A stretch of 64,000 nt of DNA from Ectobius pallidus (lineage: Eukaryota; Arthropoda; Insecta; Blattodea; Ectobiidae): contig CAXKWD010000008.1 of the NCBI GenBank assembly GCA_964059195.1, positions 47,596,502 through 47,660,501 on the forward strand, read 5' to 3'. A model generated the notes under the pieces. That model ran no database searches. It was not told the origin of the DNA and saw only the letters and a list, made by a program, of their open reading frames with translations. Both the position numbers and the translations under genes were made by a program. Below are positions 32,585 through 44,781 of this stretch, piece by piece (position 1 is the first letter of the stretch; each line of letters opens with the position of its first letter).

Positions 32585-34384
32585 TCGCAGGGAGTGTCCT
32601 GAACAACATACTAAAAGTCCCCGAAGGTGGGGGATGAGCGGGGGGCAGGGGGGCCCGCAGAAGGTCCCTATTTTAGGTTTTTCGCTGATATCTATACAAT
32701 GGTGCATCGTAGAGGAAAAGTTCCTATATACAAAATTCAAGCTGATAACATTTCCTACAAGTTTGACTCCACACATTTCTTTCTATTCCCAATAGTTTTC
32801 AAGATATCCGCCAGCGAAAATAACGAATTTTCGAAAAAAGCTCTTTCGCCTCGCGCTTTTCGATACACTTTGCCTTCTAGCGCTTCAGCCCTTAGGTATA
32901 CAGCAATGTTATCATGAAAGAAGTTGTAGGCAAATACATTATCTTGAAAATGATTAGTCATTTGTTACTTTGTCTTCAAATGTTCAAAAGTTATATCAAT
33001 TTTAAGATTCGGTCAAATTTCGAGATTTCGAAAGAAAACCGTATATCGCACTTTCTCTATATTTAGGGGTTATATCTTTGTACATAAGCTGTGTATTGTG
33101 TATTTACATCATGAAACAAGTGGAGAAACGTCACACAACCATTAAAATTGAAATTATTAAAAATCCGATCACGGTACAAGCACAGTACATGTAATGGAAA
33201 ATACATTATATTGCAGGCAGGAAAGGAAAAATAGGGACAAAAAAATCATGTAGTTTTGAAATTTGGCAGAGATGTGGGGGAAATTGTCCTAAACAACATA
33301 GTTAAAGTCCCCATGGATAGGGGTGAGCGGGGGGTGGAGGGAACTTTTACCGGTAAATGTAATTTCCCTCAGTTTTCCCTAAATACACAAAAACTATGGG
33401 TTCTAGCAAAAAACAGTTTATGCACAAAATTAAACTACATAAAAGTTCTTATAAAATTTATCTGAATGGTATTTCTGTAGAATTAATAGTTCAGGAAATA
33501 TCATTCAGATAAATTTTATAAGAACTTTTATGTAGTTTAATCTTGTGCATAAACTGTTTTTTTGCTAGAACCCATAGCTTTTTGTGTATTTAGGGAAAAC
33601 TGAGGGAAATTACATTTACCGGTAAAAGTTCCCCCCACCCCCCGCTCACCCCCTATCCATGGGGACTTTTACTATGTTGTTTAGGACACTTTCCCCCACA
33701 TATCTGCCAAATTTCAAAACTACATGTTTTTTGTCCCTATTTTTCCTTTCTTGCCTGCAATATAATGTATTTTCCATTACATGTACTGTGCTTGTACCGT
33801 GATCGGATTTTTAATAATTTCAACCTTAATGGTTGTGTGATGTTTCTCCACTTGTTTCATGATGTAAATACACAATATACATTTTATGTACAAAGATATA
33901 ACCCTTAAATATAGAGAAAGTGCGATATACGGTTTTCTTTCGAAATCTCGAAATTTGACCGAATCTTAAAATTGTTATAACTTTTGAACATTTGAAGACA
34001 AAGTAACAAATGACTACTCATTTTCAAGATAATGTATTTGCCTACAACTTCTTTCATGATAACATTGCTGTATACCTAAGGGCTGAAGCGCTAGAAGGCA
34101 AAGTGTGTCGAAAAGCGTGAGGCGAAAGAGCTTTTTTCGAAAATTCGTTATTTTCGCTGGCGGATATCTTGAAAACTATTGGGAATAGAAAGAAATGTGT
34201 GGAGTCAAACTTGTAGGAAATGTTATCAGCTTGAATTTTGTATATAGCAACTTTTCCTCTACGATGCACCATTGTTTAGATATAAGCGAAAAACCTAAAA
34301 TAGAGACGTTCTGCGGGCCCCCCTGCCCCCCGCTCACCCCCACCTTCGGGGACTTTTAGTATGTTGTTCAGGACACTCCCTCTG
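32585..34384. repeat. 1.8-kb palindrome (891-bp arms, 18-base loop)
   Basis: Arms 32585-33475 and 33494-34384 are inverse copies with a few mismatches and very small indels that cancel; the loop is 33476-33493. Each arm also contains two related blocks about 690 bases apart, both with a box of the form AACAACATA..AAAGTCCCC followed by a G-rich GAGCGGGGGG. A partial third block extends past the right arm to about 34440. ORFs in the arms mirror each other and have no known domain. It interrupts the satellite. Confidence 0.92.
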
Positions 34385-34448
34385 ACAACTATGCAAAATT
34401 TCAAAACTACACGATTTTTTTTTTCTATTTTTCGTTCGTTGCTTGGAC

Positions 34449-35091
34449 TAACTGTGGAAATGTAGATATTATTGTTTCAATCTTCATAAGAAACACTTCT
34501 ATACTTTCTTGTTATTCAGAATAGGATGAAATCACTTACAAAGTCTATTAACTTCTCTACAACTTAAAATCTGATCACTGTTTCCTTGGAATTGTAGGCA
34601 TTATTGTCTTAATGCTTATGAGGACACTTTTATTTGTTGTTGGTGTTCACGATATAGAGACATTACATAAGGAATTTAATTCTCTTATGTGCACCTTAAG
34701 GTAGTAAACTAATTCCACTGAAATGTATGAGGTTCATCCAGATAGTAAGTTCCGATTGCATCCAGAGATGGCATGATTAGTCAGACGTGTATGCCCATCC
34801 GTAGCAGTACCAGTAGTAGTACAGTATAATTTCAGTCTAGTGATGCCAGTCATTTTTGAACATCGCTAGGAGAAAATAGCTGCACTGAGAGAAATCACTC
34901 ACAAAGTCCATCCTCTTTTCTGTGAACCTTAAAATTAGATCTCAGATTCCATGGAAATGTAGTAATTTTTGTCTCATTCCACATAAGCACATACTTCTAC
35001 TCTTTCTTGATTTTCACAATATGGAGAAATCGCTTATGAAGTCCATTTATTCTTCCATACAGTTTAATGTCAGACTATTGATTATATGAGA
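34449..35091. repeat. Satellite segment 7
   Basis: About four monomers, broken at 34735-34890 by a short unrelated sequence that starts GAGGTTCATCCAGATAGTAAG, resembling a mariner end fragment. The last monomer is split by the next element and resumes after it. Confidence 0.8.
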
Positions 35092-35309
35092 ATCTAGGCC
35101 ACAGATATAGAGGAATAGATCGGCAGCGTCGTATCCTTAACTGCAGGTGGCAATGAAGCCGAGTCAGGGGCGAAGAGGGGCAAGGGAGCAGTGCCGACGC
35201 CATATTGGTATCACCAACATGCCCGCTTAAGTACCACGTATTCATTACGGAAAATTCTTTTTCTTCCTACATAATCCCGAATTTATAGTGAAATGGTGAA
35301 CCACAGTGT

Positions 35310-35880
35310 TGTTTGGGAATCCCTGTAATTCCAAATACATACTATACCACTATATTGGAGGTCAAATTAACATCCATTTATAAATTTGAAAAATTACTAT
35401 TGCTTAAACCGGGTCTATTACAGCTATTTTCACTCAATACTGGTTTACGAAATAATTGTCTGGGAAAACTGCAGCGAATGGGAAAGCATCTTAAAAAGAA
35501 AAACATACTAATTATGACCCATTCATCCTACAGGGAATCATGAAGGTCACACTTTAGAGATCTACAAATATTAACATTTCCTTCAATACATTTACTAGAG
35601 CTTCTAACTAATGTGCACATTAATTTTGACCAATACAACACACAAAATACTCACGATTACAACACAAGAAACAAAGTTGTTAAAATTCTGTTCCCATAGA
35701 ATAACCCTCCTAGAGCAAACACCACAATACATGGGCTTTAAACATACAATAAAATTTCAAATGAAACAAGAGCATTAAATAGCAGACAATTCAAAATTAA
35801 AATTAAAAACTTGTTTTTGCAAAGAACATATTACTCAATCAGAGAATTCCTTGAATATGAGGTTAACATATAATTATAAT
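35310..35880 (+). pseudogene. LINE 3' fragment carried in the 2.37-kb element
   Basis: Plus-strand translation in shifting frames gives HDYNTRNKVVK and HRITLLEQTPQYMGFK, the C-terminal ORF2 signature of Jockey/CR1-type LINEs, ending in an AATAAATAAATAAAAA tail at about 35880. The DNA transposon must have received it before it moved here. Confidence 0.65.
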
Positions 35881-35884
35881 AAAT

Positions 35885-36770
35885 AAATAAAAAAGTGTGC
35901 GGGGAAATAATTTTTGGATTTTTTAAATTTTGGATTATTAGATTTTTCAATTTTGGATTGTTGGGTTTTTGGACTTTTTTAATTTTGGATTTTTGTATTT
36001 TTTAAGTTTTTGATCTTTTAATTTTTTCATTTGGAATTTAGGATTTTTTGTTTTTTATTTTTTTAATTTTGGATCATTTTTATTTTTTGGATTTTTTAAT
36101 TTTTTAAATTTTGGATTCTCGATTTTTAATTTTCAAATTTTGGATTTTTTAACTTTTGGATTTTTCGAATTTTTATTTTTTAAATTTTGAATCTTTTAAT
36201 GTTTTAATTTTGGAATTTTGGATTTTTTAAAGTTTGGATATATAATATTTTTTATGATTTGCTTTTTTAATTTTGGATTTTCGATTATTATTTTTTTATT
36301 ATTAAGTTTTAGATTATCGATTTTTTATTTTTTTATTTTGGCTTATTAGATTTTCAATTTTGGATTGCTGGACTTTTTTAATATTGGGTTTTTGGACTTC
36401 TTTAATTTTGGAATTTTTATATTTTTGATCTTATATTTTTTAAATTTTGAATTTCTTTTTTTTTTCTTTTTGATTATTTTAAATTTTGGATCTTTTTAAT
36501 TTTGTATTTTTAGATTTTTTAAATTTTGGATTCTCGATTTTTAATTTTTTGACTTTTTAAATTTTGTATTTTTGTATTTTTTATTTTTTAAATTTTGAAT
36601 CTTTGAATTTTTAAATTTTGGAAATTTGGATCTTTGATTTTTTATTTTTTTGCATTTTTTAATTTTGGATTTTAAAATTTTGGATTTTTAAATTTTGGAT
36701 TTTGGAATTTTTTATTTTTTAAATTTTGGATTTTAGATTTTTTAATTTTGGATTTTTTAAATTTTGGATA
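35885..36770. repeat. Degenerate TTTTGGATTTTT tandem repeat
   Basis: Nearly 900 bases built of variants of TTTTGGATTTTTAAAT with variable spacing, no longer in a strict period. Extreme strand asymmetry: T and G on the plus strand, almost no C. Confidence 0.9.
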
Positions 36771-37481
36771 AGCTTAATCATTGAGTTGATTGTTTTCTGT
36801 GCAGTTCGTTCCGTCACAGACCCACTAATTTCGTGACGATTTTGAGCGTAACAATTTCATGACGATTTTGTCTGTCACGCAACTTTGGGTAGCTCTCGAT
36901 TTACTCCTACCGCGGCTAAAGAAGTTTCACTTCAAAAAATAGTAAAAGAAATCATTCCATTTTCAAGCACTCATTAGAAAAATTACATTAGTGTTAGATT
37001 TTCCTTATTTGTAATCGTGATTTACAAGTAATATATTGTAGGCCTAAGCTAGAATATTCCTAGTGAGTCACCAGTTTACCAGTCAAAGCTGAATAAATGT
37101 AAAAGATATGTGACTATAAATTAACATTAACAACATTAACATTTATCCTATAGAAGCATCTTCTGTATTCAGAATTAAGACTATGGTACTACATGCACTT
37201 TGGCACTTTTGTTATATCAGTTTACCTGATTTTATTATAAGTGTGACGTCTAGTGCTGTAATGGCCAAATGACAATAAAACTGTAATTATTAATTTATTT
37301 ACTGGATTGTGAAATTCCAATTAAAACAGCTTTAAAAAGCCTTTCTTGTTTGATTCCCGCGCCGACTTCCCTTCCTTTCGTCAGATTGTTGGTGATCGCA
37401 ATATGGCGACGCAGCGAACGCGTTGGCTTCAGTCCCTCCCCTTACGCTGCCGATCTATTCCTCTATATCTGTGATCTAGGC

Positions 37482-38165
37482 ATTATGGTATCAATTAATC
37501 TTCATAAAAATACACATGTATATTTCTATGGCATTCGCTATTAAAGACATCACTTCCAAAGTCCACCATTTCTTATGAACCCCTTAAAGTCAAATAACTG
37601 ATTCTATTTGAATGTAGCATTATTGTGTTAGACCTCATAAAAATACACTTCTATACTTACTACGTGTGATGATGTAGAGAAATCACTTATGAAGTCCCTT
37701 TTCTTTTATGTTCATTTTATAATCAGATAGATGTTTCATTTAAATGGAATTGTTATTTTCTCAATCCTCATAAGAACACACTTGTGTAATATTTTGGTGT
37801 TTGTGATAATAAGAAATCACGTACAAAGTCCTTCTTCTCTTATGTACACTTAAAGTCAGACAACTGATTCTGTGTAGGTGTAACAGTACTGTCTCGGTCA
37901 TCATAGGCACACATATGTGTACTTTGTTGGAGTTATAATATAGAGAATTAACGATATCCATCTTCTTTTCCTTACAACTTAAAATCAAGTTATTGATTCT
38001 ATCGAAACATATGATTTCATTTCAGAAGTGCACATTGGAACATTAGACCACTATTTTCATGAAAATGTAGGCACTATTTTCTTAAACCTCATAAATAGGT
38101 ATATACATATAGTTTCTTGGTGTTCACAATACAGAGAAATCACTCACAAAATCCATGGACATTTG
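37482..38165. repeat. Satellite segment 8 (array end)
   Basis: About five monomers continuing the one split at 35099. The array ends at about 38165 against LTR copy 4. Confidence 0.85.
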
Positions 38166-39673
38166 TGTTTAGGCTACGCTTGGGACCTCCCTAGTGAAAC
38201 CGTGTGTGGGCAAGACTTCTCCTGGGTCCTCTCTTCTGTTAACGTGAGTGGCGAGCTTTCTGTACAATATGCATTTGTAACTTTTAGTATGGTGCCTTAT
38301 GCACACAAGTTATTGCTACTTTTGCATTTGCACTTAAATTCCATAAGCAGAATCAGTTTCTGTGATAGAGAAAGGTGACACACAAATTTTCCATGAGCTA
38401 AAATTAGCCCAATGAAGGCATTTACATATCCTCAAAAAAATATATATATGTCAGGCAACTTGTGTATTCCTTTGAAACTAGACAATGCTCCTCTATTTTG
38501 CAATAGGTATTAATCAAGAAGCTATGCATTCCACATATTTATGACGTCATGACATGATGTCATGTTTCCGTCACAGTTAATGAAATTATGGCTTGTGCAT
38601 CGCCTGTGGGGATTTTCTCGGGCAGGTTTTTATATGGTAAATCATAAGAATAAATCAATTATTAGCTTACAATTATATCACATGGATACAATTTGTACTA
38701 CGAAATCTTTTTTACATGATATCAGTAGCATGGAGTTATAGTTTGATGGCTGCTGCTCTCATGGCCAGATTATAAGAAACGCCCCCTTTGCTATTCTAGG
38801 ATTATCATTTTTCCTTCTCTAAATTTGGCATAAAGTTTAAATGCTAATTACGCTTATTCTATGCAACCTTCATGTTTTTTAAATTAATATCTGCTTATGA
38901 ATTACTGACCCTAGATTTTCTGAAGTAGATACTTTAGACTTGCATTTAGAGTTTGATGGCCATTGCTCTTAAGGCTAGATTATAAGAAACGTCCCTCGCA
39001 GTTCTATTATTATTATTCTTTTTCAATTTTCTACATAAGTTAATGCCAATTGCATTTATTCTATCTAACTTTCATGTTTTTGAAATTAATATCTCCTTAT
39101 AAAGTAGTGAGTTCCATTCGTGTTTTTTGATGGACATATTTAGATTGCAAACAGGTCACTATACTTGTTACTCATGTTAGATTTGAATTTCTTTTGATAA
39201 AAGAAAATTTAGATTCTAGTTGCACAGTTGTATGCTTAAAACCTACTACAGTAAGGTTTCAGCTAGTGGCTATTATAGTTGTATTATGTAATTTCATGCA
39301 CACATTGAGATGTGCCATGACCCATTATATCTTCTAGTCAGGTTATGTTGCATTTTGATTTGCCAAACTAAACTCTTCATATTTACCATTGTTATTATAT
39401 ACATTAATATGGTACCTTGGTATTTAAGTTTCCTTTGAGGAAAATTTTCTTATGACCTGTTCTTATGATATCTATAGAATTTTGATCTATAGAATCTATA
39501 TATATAGAAATCTATGGAATTTTCTCCCTTTTTCTAACGATGTTCATCCTATGCCAGATTTGGTATGCACTGACTATTCCAATTAGCCCCCCCCCCCTAT
39601 ATTTAGTTTATTTAAGAATTGCTTAATTATCAGTTCTGGTCTTATCTGTTAAATATTCCTCTCTATTATTCTG

Positions 39674-40666
39674 CAGTGGTGGCTATTATGGGGAAGTAGG
39701 TGAAGTAGCACTTCACCAGTATTTTCCATTTACAATACGTATTTTTAAAGTTTATTTTCCATATCACGAATTGGTTTTTACTATAAATGTATCTGTATTT
39801 TTGAATTGCCTGCCACGCCACCACCTGGTGGCAAAGCTAGGAAACACTGAGATCCTGAGCGTGCAGCATGCTTCAAGTCAGCCATGTGAAGGTGAACTGG
39901 AAACCACGCCCTCCATTGCATGGGTAGTCTGTTCAAATAAAAAATGATGGCAAGCAACAGTTTTCTTGCTTATCCCACGTCTGCTAGGTGACAAGAACAG
40001 ACTACCCATGAAGCAGTCCCCCTTGTTCAGGCATTTTCTTCGCCGTGCCAGCACCTCACACTGTCAGCTCGGAGAAAGAGGTGGGCACGTTAGATCTTCC
40101 ACCGTCTGACGGTCTAACGCCACAAAATTTGAATGAGTTAAATTCAGAAAAACCCGGATTCCACAACCCCGATTAAGTATTCTGTCGCACTGGGAACACT
40201 AAGCAACTTCCTCTACCTCGATCATTAAAAATACTATTTTCTCGTCTCTTATTCCATTACCGGGGAACTCTCACGCGATTTGCCCTGCCCTAATTATTAT
40301 TATTATTGTTGTTATTATTACTATTATTATTATCATCATTATTACTATCATTATTATTATTATTATTGTTATTATTATTTTTGTGCTATTTTCTCTCATC
40401 ACACAACTCACACAACGTTCGACGAGACGAGAGAAATTAGCAAAAAAATAATCGCGTGAGAGTTCCCAGAGATGGATTAAGAGACGAGCAGTTTAGATAG
40501 GCCTACTAATAATTTTTAAAAATATTTTAAGTTTGCTGTATGAAATGATATTTGCAGCACACCCTCGTTTTGAGCCACAAGCTGCTATTGGGTGAATTCC
40601 GTTATTAACATAAGCATGTGGCATTTTTTTCTCTTCACCTAATTTTCCGGCCACGAGCCGCCACTG
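39674..40666. mobile_element. hAT non-autonomous element, 993 bp, in LTR copy 4
   Basis: Starts CAGTGGTGGCT, ends AGCCGCCACTG, 8-bp duplication TTATTCTG exact on both sides (39666-39673, 40667-40674). No transposase. Its centre is a TTA-rich microsatellite (40293-40383) between inverted arms. Confidence 0.92.
40293..40383. repeat. (ATT)n-type microsatellite
   Basis: Trinucleotide run of ATT with ATC and GTT variants, bordered by inverted arms of about 40 bases (about 40237-40282 and 40451-40490) containing CTCGTCTCTTA and CTCACGCGATT. Confidence 0.9.
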
Positions 40667-42144
40667 TTATTCTGGATTATTGTGTGGATTTTGGATTATT
40701 GTTGGCTTTTGAGTCTGATTATGCAGATTCTTGATTCAAAGTTTATTAATATTTTCTTCTCTGTTCTGACAAATTCTTCCCTGTATAAGTAATTAAACTG
40801 CTATCTTATATCTCATCTGTTATTTTGCCTTGATATAATCTATAGGTACCGTAGTTCAAAGTTAGATTCAAAGACTCTTTCCATTACCCATTAGTTTATT
40901 TTATATTTTCTAAATATAATCTGCTTTTGAGTTCTAATATCACTTTCTATTTCCTGGTTAGGTTCAATTGATATTTTGGTTCCTTTTTATATATTTGTCT
41001 GATCCTTCCTTATAAGTTAGTTTGTCGGTCTCTCATATTTGCTCCATTATTTCTATATTGTCTTATATTAAGTCAGTCCGTTCTGTCCTTATAGTTTTTT
41101 CTTATCTAATTTCTTACCCTTGCGTTATCTGGTTATTTATTCTACATCTTTGTATACATAATATTCTACATTAGTATTACCTATTGTTGGACGTCTCCCG
41201 ATTTTGCTTTTTCCCCTTTGCGTTCTGGCTAAATATTGATTCTTTCATAGACTCTGGCGTTCCTGCATTTAGCTTATTCCCTAGTCTTGACCTGGCTTAT
41301 CCAGTTTTTCCTTTGGTTTGTTTTGGCCATTTATTACTTCTTTTTTTGGTTCCCTGGTTATATATATATAATAAAATATATAGATCAACTCTTAGTGTTT
41401 CAGGTTAGCTTGAGTTTCTTATTCTAGCATATGCAAGTATACATTAGTAGGTACTAGTTTTTGGCCATTTTCAAGTTGCATTACCAAATTTAACTACCCC
41501 TATTCTTGATATTTGTAGGTCAATAAAGTGTGTTTAGGAATTAATTAATTTCATTACTATGATAGGGAATTATAGGATGGGATTAGGAAGTCAGCTATCT
41601 TCTTGAGATTAGCATTGTGTGGCTATACTTATATTACATTGTCATTTGTATATACATCTTTTATTAAATTGTATTTTTCACAAGATAGTAAAATTTTGAA
41701 TTGAGTGCAAGTTTGGAAACATAATTAAGCTTTTATGTATCATATTGTACTACTTAAATTATTTGTATTTTTGAAATATTTTAATACCGGTATGTTCAGA
41801 TTTTCTTGTGAATAAATCCCATGTTATGAGATTGTTGATTTCCATGATTTGGGATAATTCTTGTTCTCTTCCAGCCTCCCTAATTTTCCTTGTGCTTGGG
41901 ATTTAAGATCTTCGGACCCTCGGTAATGCCCATTAGCACCCTTCTGGTTGTTGTTATTTTCAAGTATTATGGTTAATAATAAATTCATGCAGGGCTGTAA
42001 AGAAAAAGAATTATATAATTAGTAACGCTTTTCAAAGTGAGTTTAGAGTATAAATAATCTTATTACCAACATATATCTTTTCTAACCTAACTTACAAAAT
42101 AAATTATAACTCAAATCATAACCAAAGGTTTTATTAGCGTTGCA

Positions 42145-43229
42145 CTATGACTTTTGCACTCCTGCTTGGTGATCATCTATAAAGCAGGGTTGGTTACTCA
42201 TGGAGGAAGTTAATTAAAATCACCTTACAAACACCCTGAAATGGAGTCAAATGCTCGAACCAGACAGATGGCCATGGTAGGTGGATTTAAAAATTTGAAT
42301 CCAACCGTATTCTGGCACCTATCAGACCAGCACAGCAGATGTAAGTACACCAATATTTACATACAGGGTTATTAAAAACCGCCGCAGTCTTTTTGTTTTG
42401 AGTATCCCAATAACCATTGGGAAAAGGCAATCTTACATTTGTATGCCAACTATTAGCATATGTGAAATGGGTTGTTCTGAGGCCGACTTTAGTGCAGCAA
42501 AACTGACCAAATGAAAACAAAAATGTGGACAATGAAAGATGGAAGCCGTTTAATTGATGTTTTCCACAAGCAATCCAATTTATGGAAATCAAAAGATATT
42601 AACTACAAAATTTGAATTTAAAAAATATACTCATACAAAGAAATTGCAGTCATTTTTACACCATGTTTAATGAGTAGGGCAAGGGTTTCTATGACCTAAA
42701 AATTATTTTTTAATTTACTAGGTGGTGTTAACTAAAAAAGTGAAGATCAGAAAAGTAAAAATAAATTTTAAGGAATTTAGACTTGTATTTGATTCAAAAG
42801 AATGCAGTATCTATTTTATCAGATCTAAATTGCAATATATCAATGACTGTGCAAATTTTCAAATGAAAATGGCTGCCTATTATCAGCTAACAAAATGTTA
42901 GTACATAAGAAAGCTTATAATGGAAAGCAAATCTAACAACGTTACATGACACTAACTCTGGATTATCAGTAAAAAAAATTCTCTCCTGAAAGCCTTTCTC
43001 CTCCTTTCACAAACATTAAACTAGACTCACTTCAGACTTCAACATGATTCAATTACGTACACAATGAGAAATGAAGCATGAGCTGGCAGGTCAACAATCT
43101 TCAAGAGTCCTTGCCCTAGGAGTAGTAAATTTTTGAAACTACAATTTCTGAAAATAATATGCACCAATAAACTGTAACAAATTGCTTTCATTTAATTAGT
43201 TCTGTTTTCATTAAATAGAGTACTATATA
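42145..43229. other. No feature recognised
   Basis: AT-rich sequence without a convincing ORF, terminal repeat or RNA gene. A minus-strand 101-residue open stretch at 42287-42592 has no domain that I recognise. Confidence 0.4.
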
Positions 43230-44135
43230 TGAGGGGGGACCCAAAAATAACCGGAATCGAACTGTTGCACGTGAATGCTTTCTAGTTACGAGTTGTGCTG
43301 TTAGGTGGTGTTATTTGAGGGTCTCCCGCGACCGTTAGTGAGCTGGCGTCAGTCTGAGCATCAGGCTCAGGCTATTGTTTGCGTTCATGTTTCAACCCAT
43401 CGGCGATTGGTGAGATGGCCGACCTCAAGGAACAAAAAGTGTGTGTGAAATTTTTTCTGTTAGGGAAAACTGCAGCTGAGATCGTCGAAAGAACATTGAC
43501 CAAATTTCTGAGGAAACGAACGTGTCATGGAGCATGGTCCGGCGAATTTTAACTGAAGGTTTGAACATGAGGCGGGTGTCTGCAAAATTTGTTCCTCCCT
43601 TGGTCAGAGATGACCAAAGAGAAAACCATGTGAATGTTTTTCGCAACTTGAAGAGTGGAGTGCAGAACGATCCAAATTTTCTTAAAAGATCTTCATCAAT
43701 TGCACGTTTGATTTTTGCAATGTTTTCGTCATTTCTTCCTGTCGAAGGATGCCCGGGCCATGGCATGTCTTCAGTTGACATGTTGCCAGATCTGAAACGG
43801 GAAATCCACTCTTAGACCTGTGATTTCTCTAAACCATCATCATGAAAGGATTGCTTAAGAATCGCAATGGTCTTGGTTGCAGTTTTCCCTAACAGAAAAC
43901 AAAATTTCACACACACTCTTTGTTCCTTGTGGTCGGCTATCTCACCAATCGCCGACGGGTTGAAACACGAACACAAACAACAGCGTACCACAACCAAGCT
44001 ACTTAACTGAGACTGACGCCAGCTCACTAACGGTCGCAGGAGATCCCCAAATAACACCACCTAACAGCACAACTCGTAACTAGAAAGTATTCGTGCGCAA
44101 CAGTTCGATTCCGGATATTTTTGGGTCCCACCTCG
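43230..44135. mobile_element. Foldback mariner, both ends from the same transposon end
   Basis: TA-flanked (43228-43229, 44136-44137). The first 250 bases and the last 270 bases are inverse copies, including not only the terminal GGGACCCAAAAATA but also the start of the transposase gene. So both ends derive from the 5' end of one mariner. The plus half runs N-terminus to a deletion near 43490, then the middle of the gene to about 43690; there it meets the minus-strand half in inverted order. Confidence 0.85.
43425..43781 (-). pseudogene. mariner transposase N-terminal piece (minus half)
   Basis: Open stretch whose first 30 residues (STGRNDENIAKIKRAIDED) are a mariner helix-turn-helix linker; past residue 35 it reads across the inversion into antisense of the other half and is meaningless. 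The plus half at 43500-43690 encodes ISEETNVSWSMVRRILTE and DDQRENHVNVFRNL in sense. Neither part has the catalytic D residues. Confidence 0.75.
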
Positions 44136-44137
44136 TA

Positions 44138-44781
44138 TTATAGTAACTTATAAAGTCTTACGTTGGCAATAGTGTGCTGAGTGACAGTGGTGTGTGAGCT
44201 CCGCAATTAACAACACTAAAATGCAGTAAGTGAATACATAAGAATATATAATTCAGTACAGATGAACAGAAAAATATTTTGAATGATCTGAGATATAAAT
44301 TATTACTGGGCGATTAATGTATAATTAAAATCAGTGCAAGTAATCTGGTCATTGCCCAGTAGTACCTGAGAAACAAGAGAGAATCGACATATTGCCAATG
44401 TATTCTTACTGACTATCACTGGAATATTCTCACATGATATAGATGTTTTAAGTATAGCCAATCCAATATTAATCTTAGAATTTTATCTTACTAGCTTTAA
44501 TTACAAGTCACCATATATCATACTATGTAAGAATCAACTAATAAATTATTGATTTATAATTTACAAATTATAATTATAACAAGTTATATTGTAAAAGGTT
44601 GTCCTCACTTTCCTGTGTTGTTCATAAGTCTTAGTATTTTATTTTGAGGGTATAAGACTAAAAACCTCTTTGATACATCTAATATTTCCCTCAAAGAACC
44701 AAGATGAAATTTATCAATAATTATCAATAAGACACAGATATCCTCTGTTATCTTACCTGGTTTATATCTACAACTATAAAA
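44138..44781. other. Upstream flank of the Jockey-type LINE
   Basis: AT-rich; may contain the LINE 5' UTR. No promoter or ORF can be assigned. Confidence 0.35.

Larger units (their letters stand above)
35100..37473. mobile_element. 2.37-kb element with perfect 30-bp inverted ends and 8-bp duplication
   Basis: Ends CACAGATATAGAGGAATAGA.. identical and inverted for about 30 bases, flanked by ATCTAGGC at 35092-35099 and 37474-37481. The 8-bp duplication points to hAT or another 8-bp superfamily. No transposase. Inside it are a LINE 3' fragment and a 900-base A/T-rich tandem repeat. Subterminal parts (35110-35220, 37350-37460) are GC-richer and partly inverted. Perfect ends suggest a recent insertion. 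Confidence 0.88.
38166..42144 (+). repeat. LTR-like copy 4 (divergent)
   Basis: Plus-strand relative of copies 1-3 and 5, about 2.97 kb after removing its inserted hAT. Matching landmarks: GTGTGTGGGCAAGACTTC near 38200 (copy 3: near 60310), AGAAACGCCCC near 38780, and the end block CTTTTCTAACCTAAC .. ATAACC .. GCGTTGCA (42079-42144) shared with copy 3 (63446-63504). The start is probably truncated where it meets the satellite. No primer-binding site follows the end. No coding sequence recognised. Confidence 0.55.

Noticed and set aside
32627..34272. ORFs of 65-96 residues in the palindrome arms
   Set aside because: Mirrored in both arms with no domain; open by chance in sequence also open on the other strand.
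43522..43815. A 97-residue plus-strand protein
   Set aside because: Its first 55 residues are real mariner sequence, the rest is antisense across an inversion; recorded within the foldback element.
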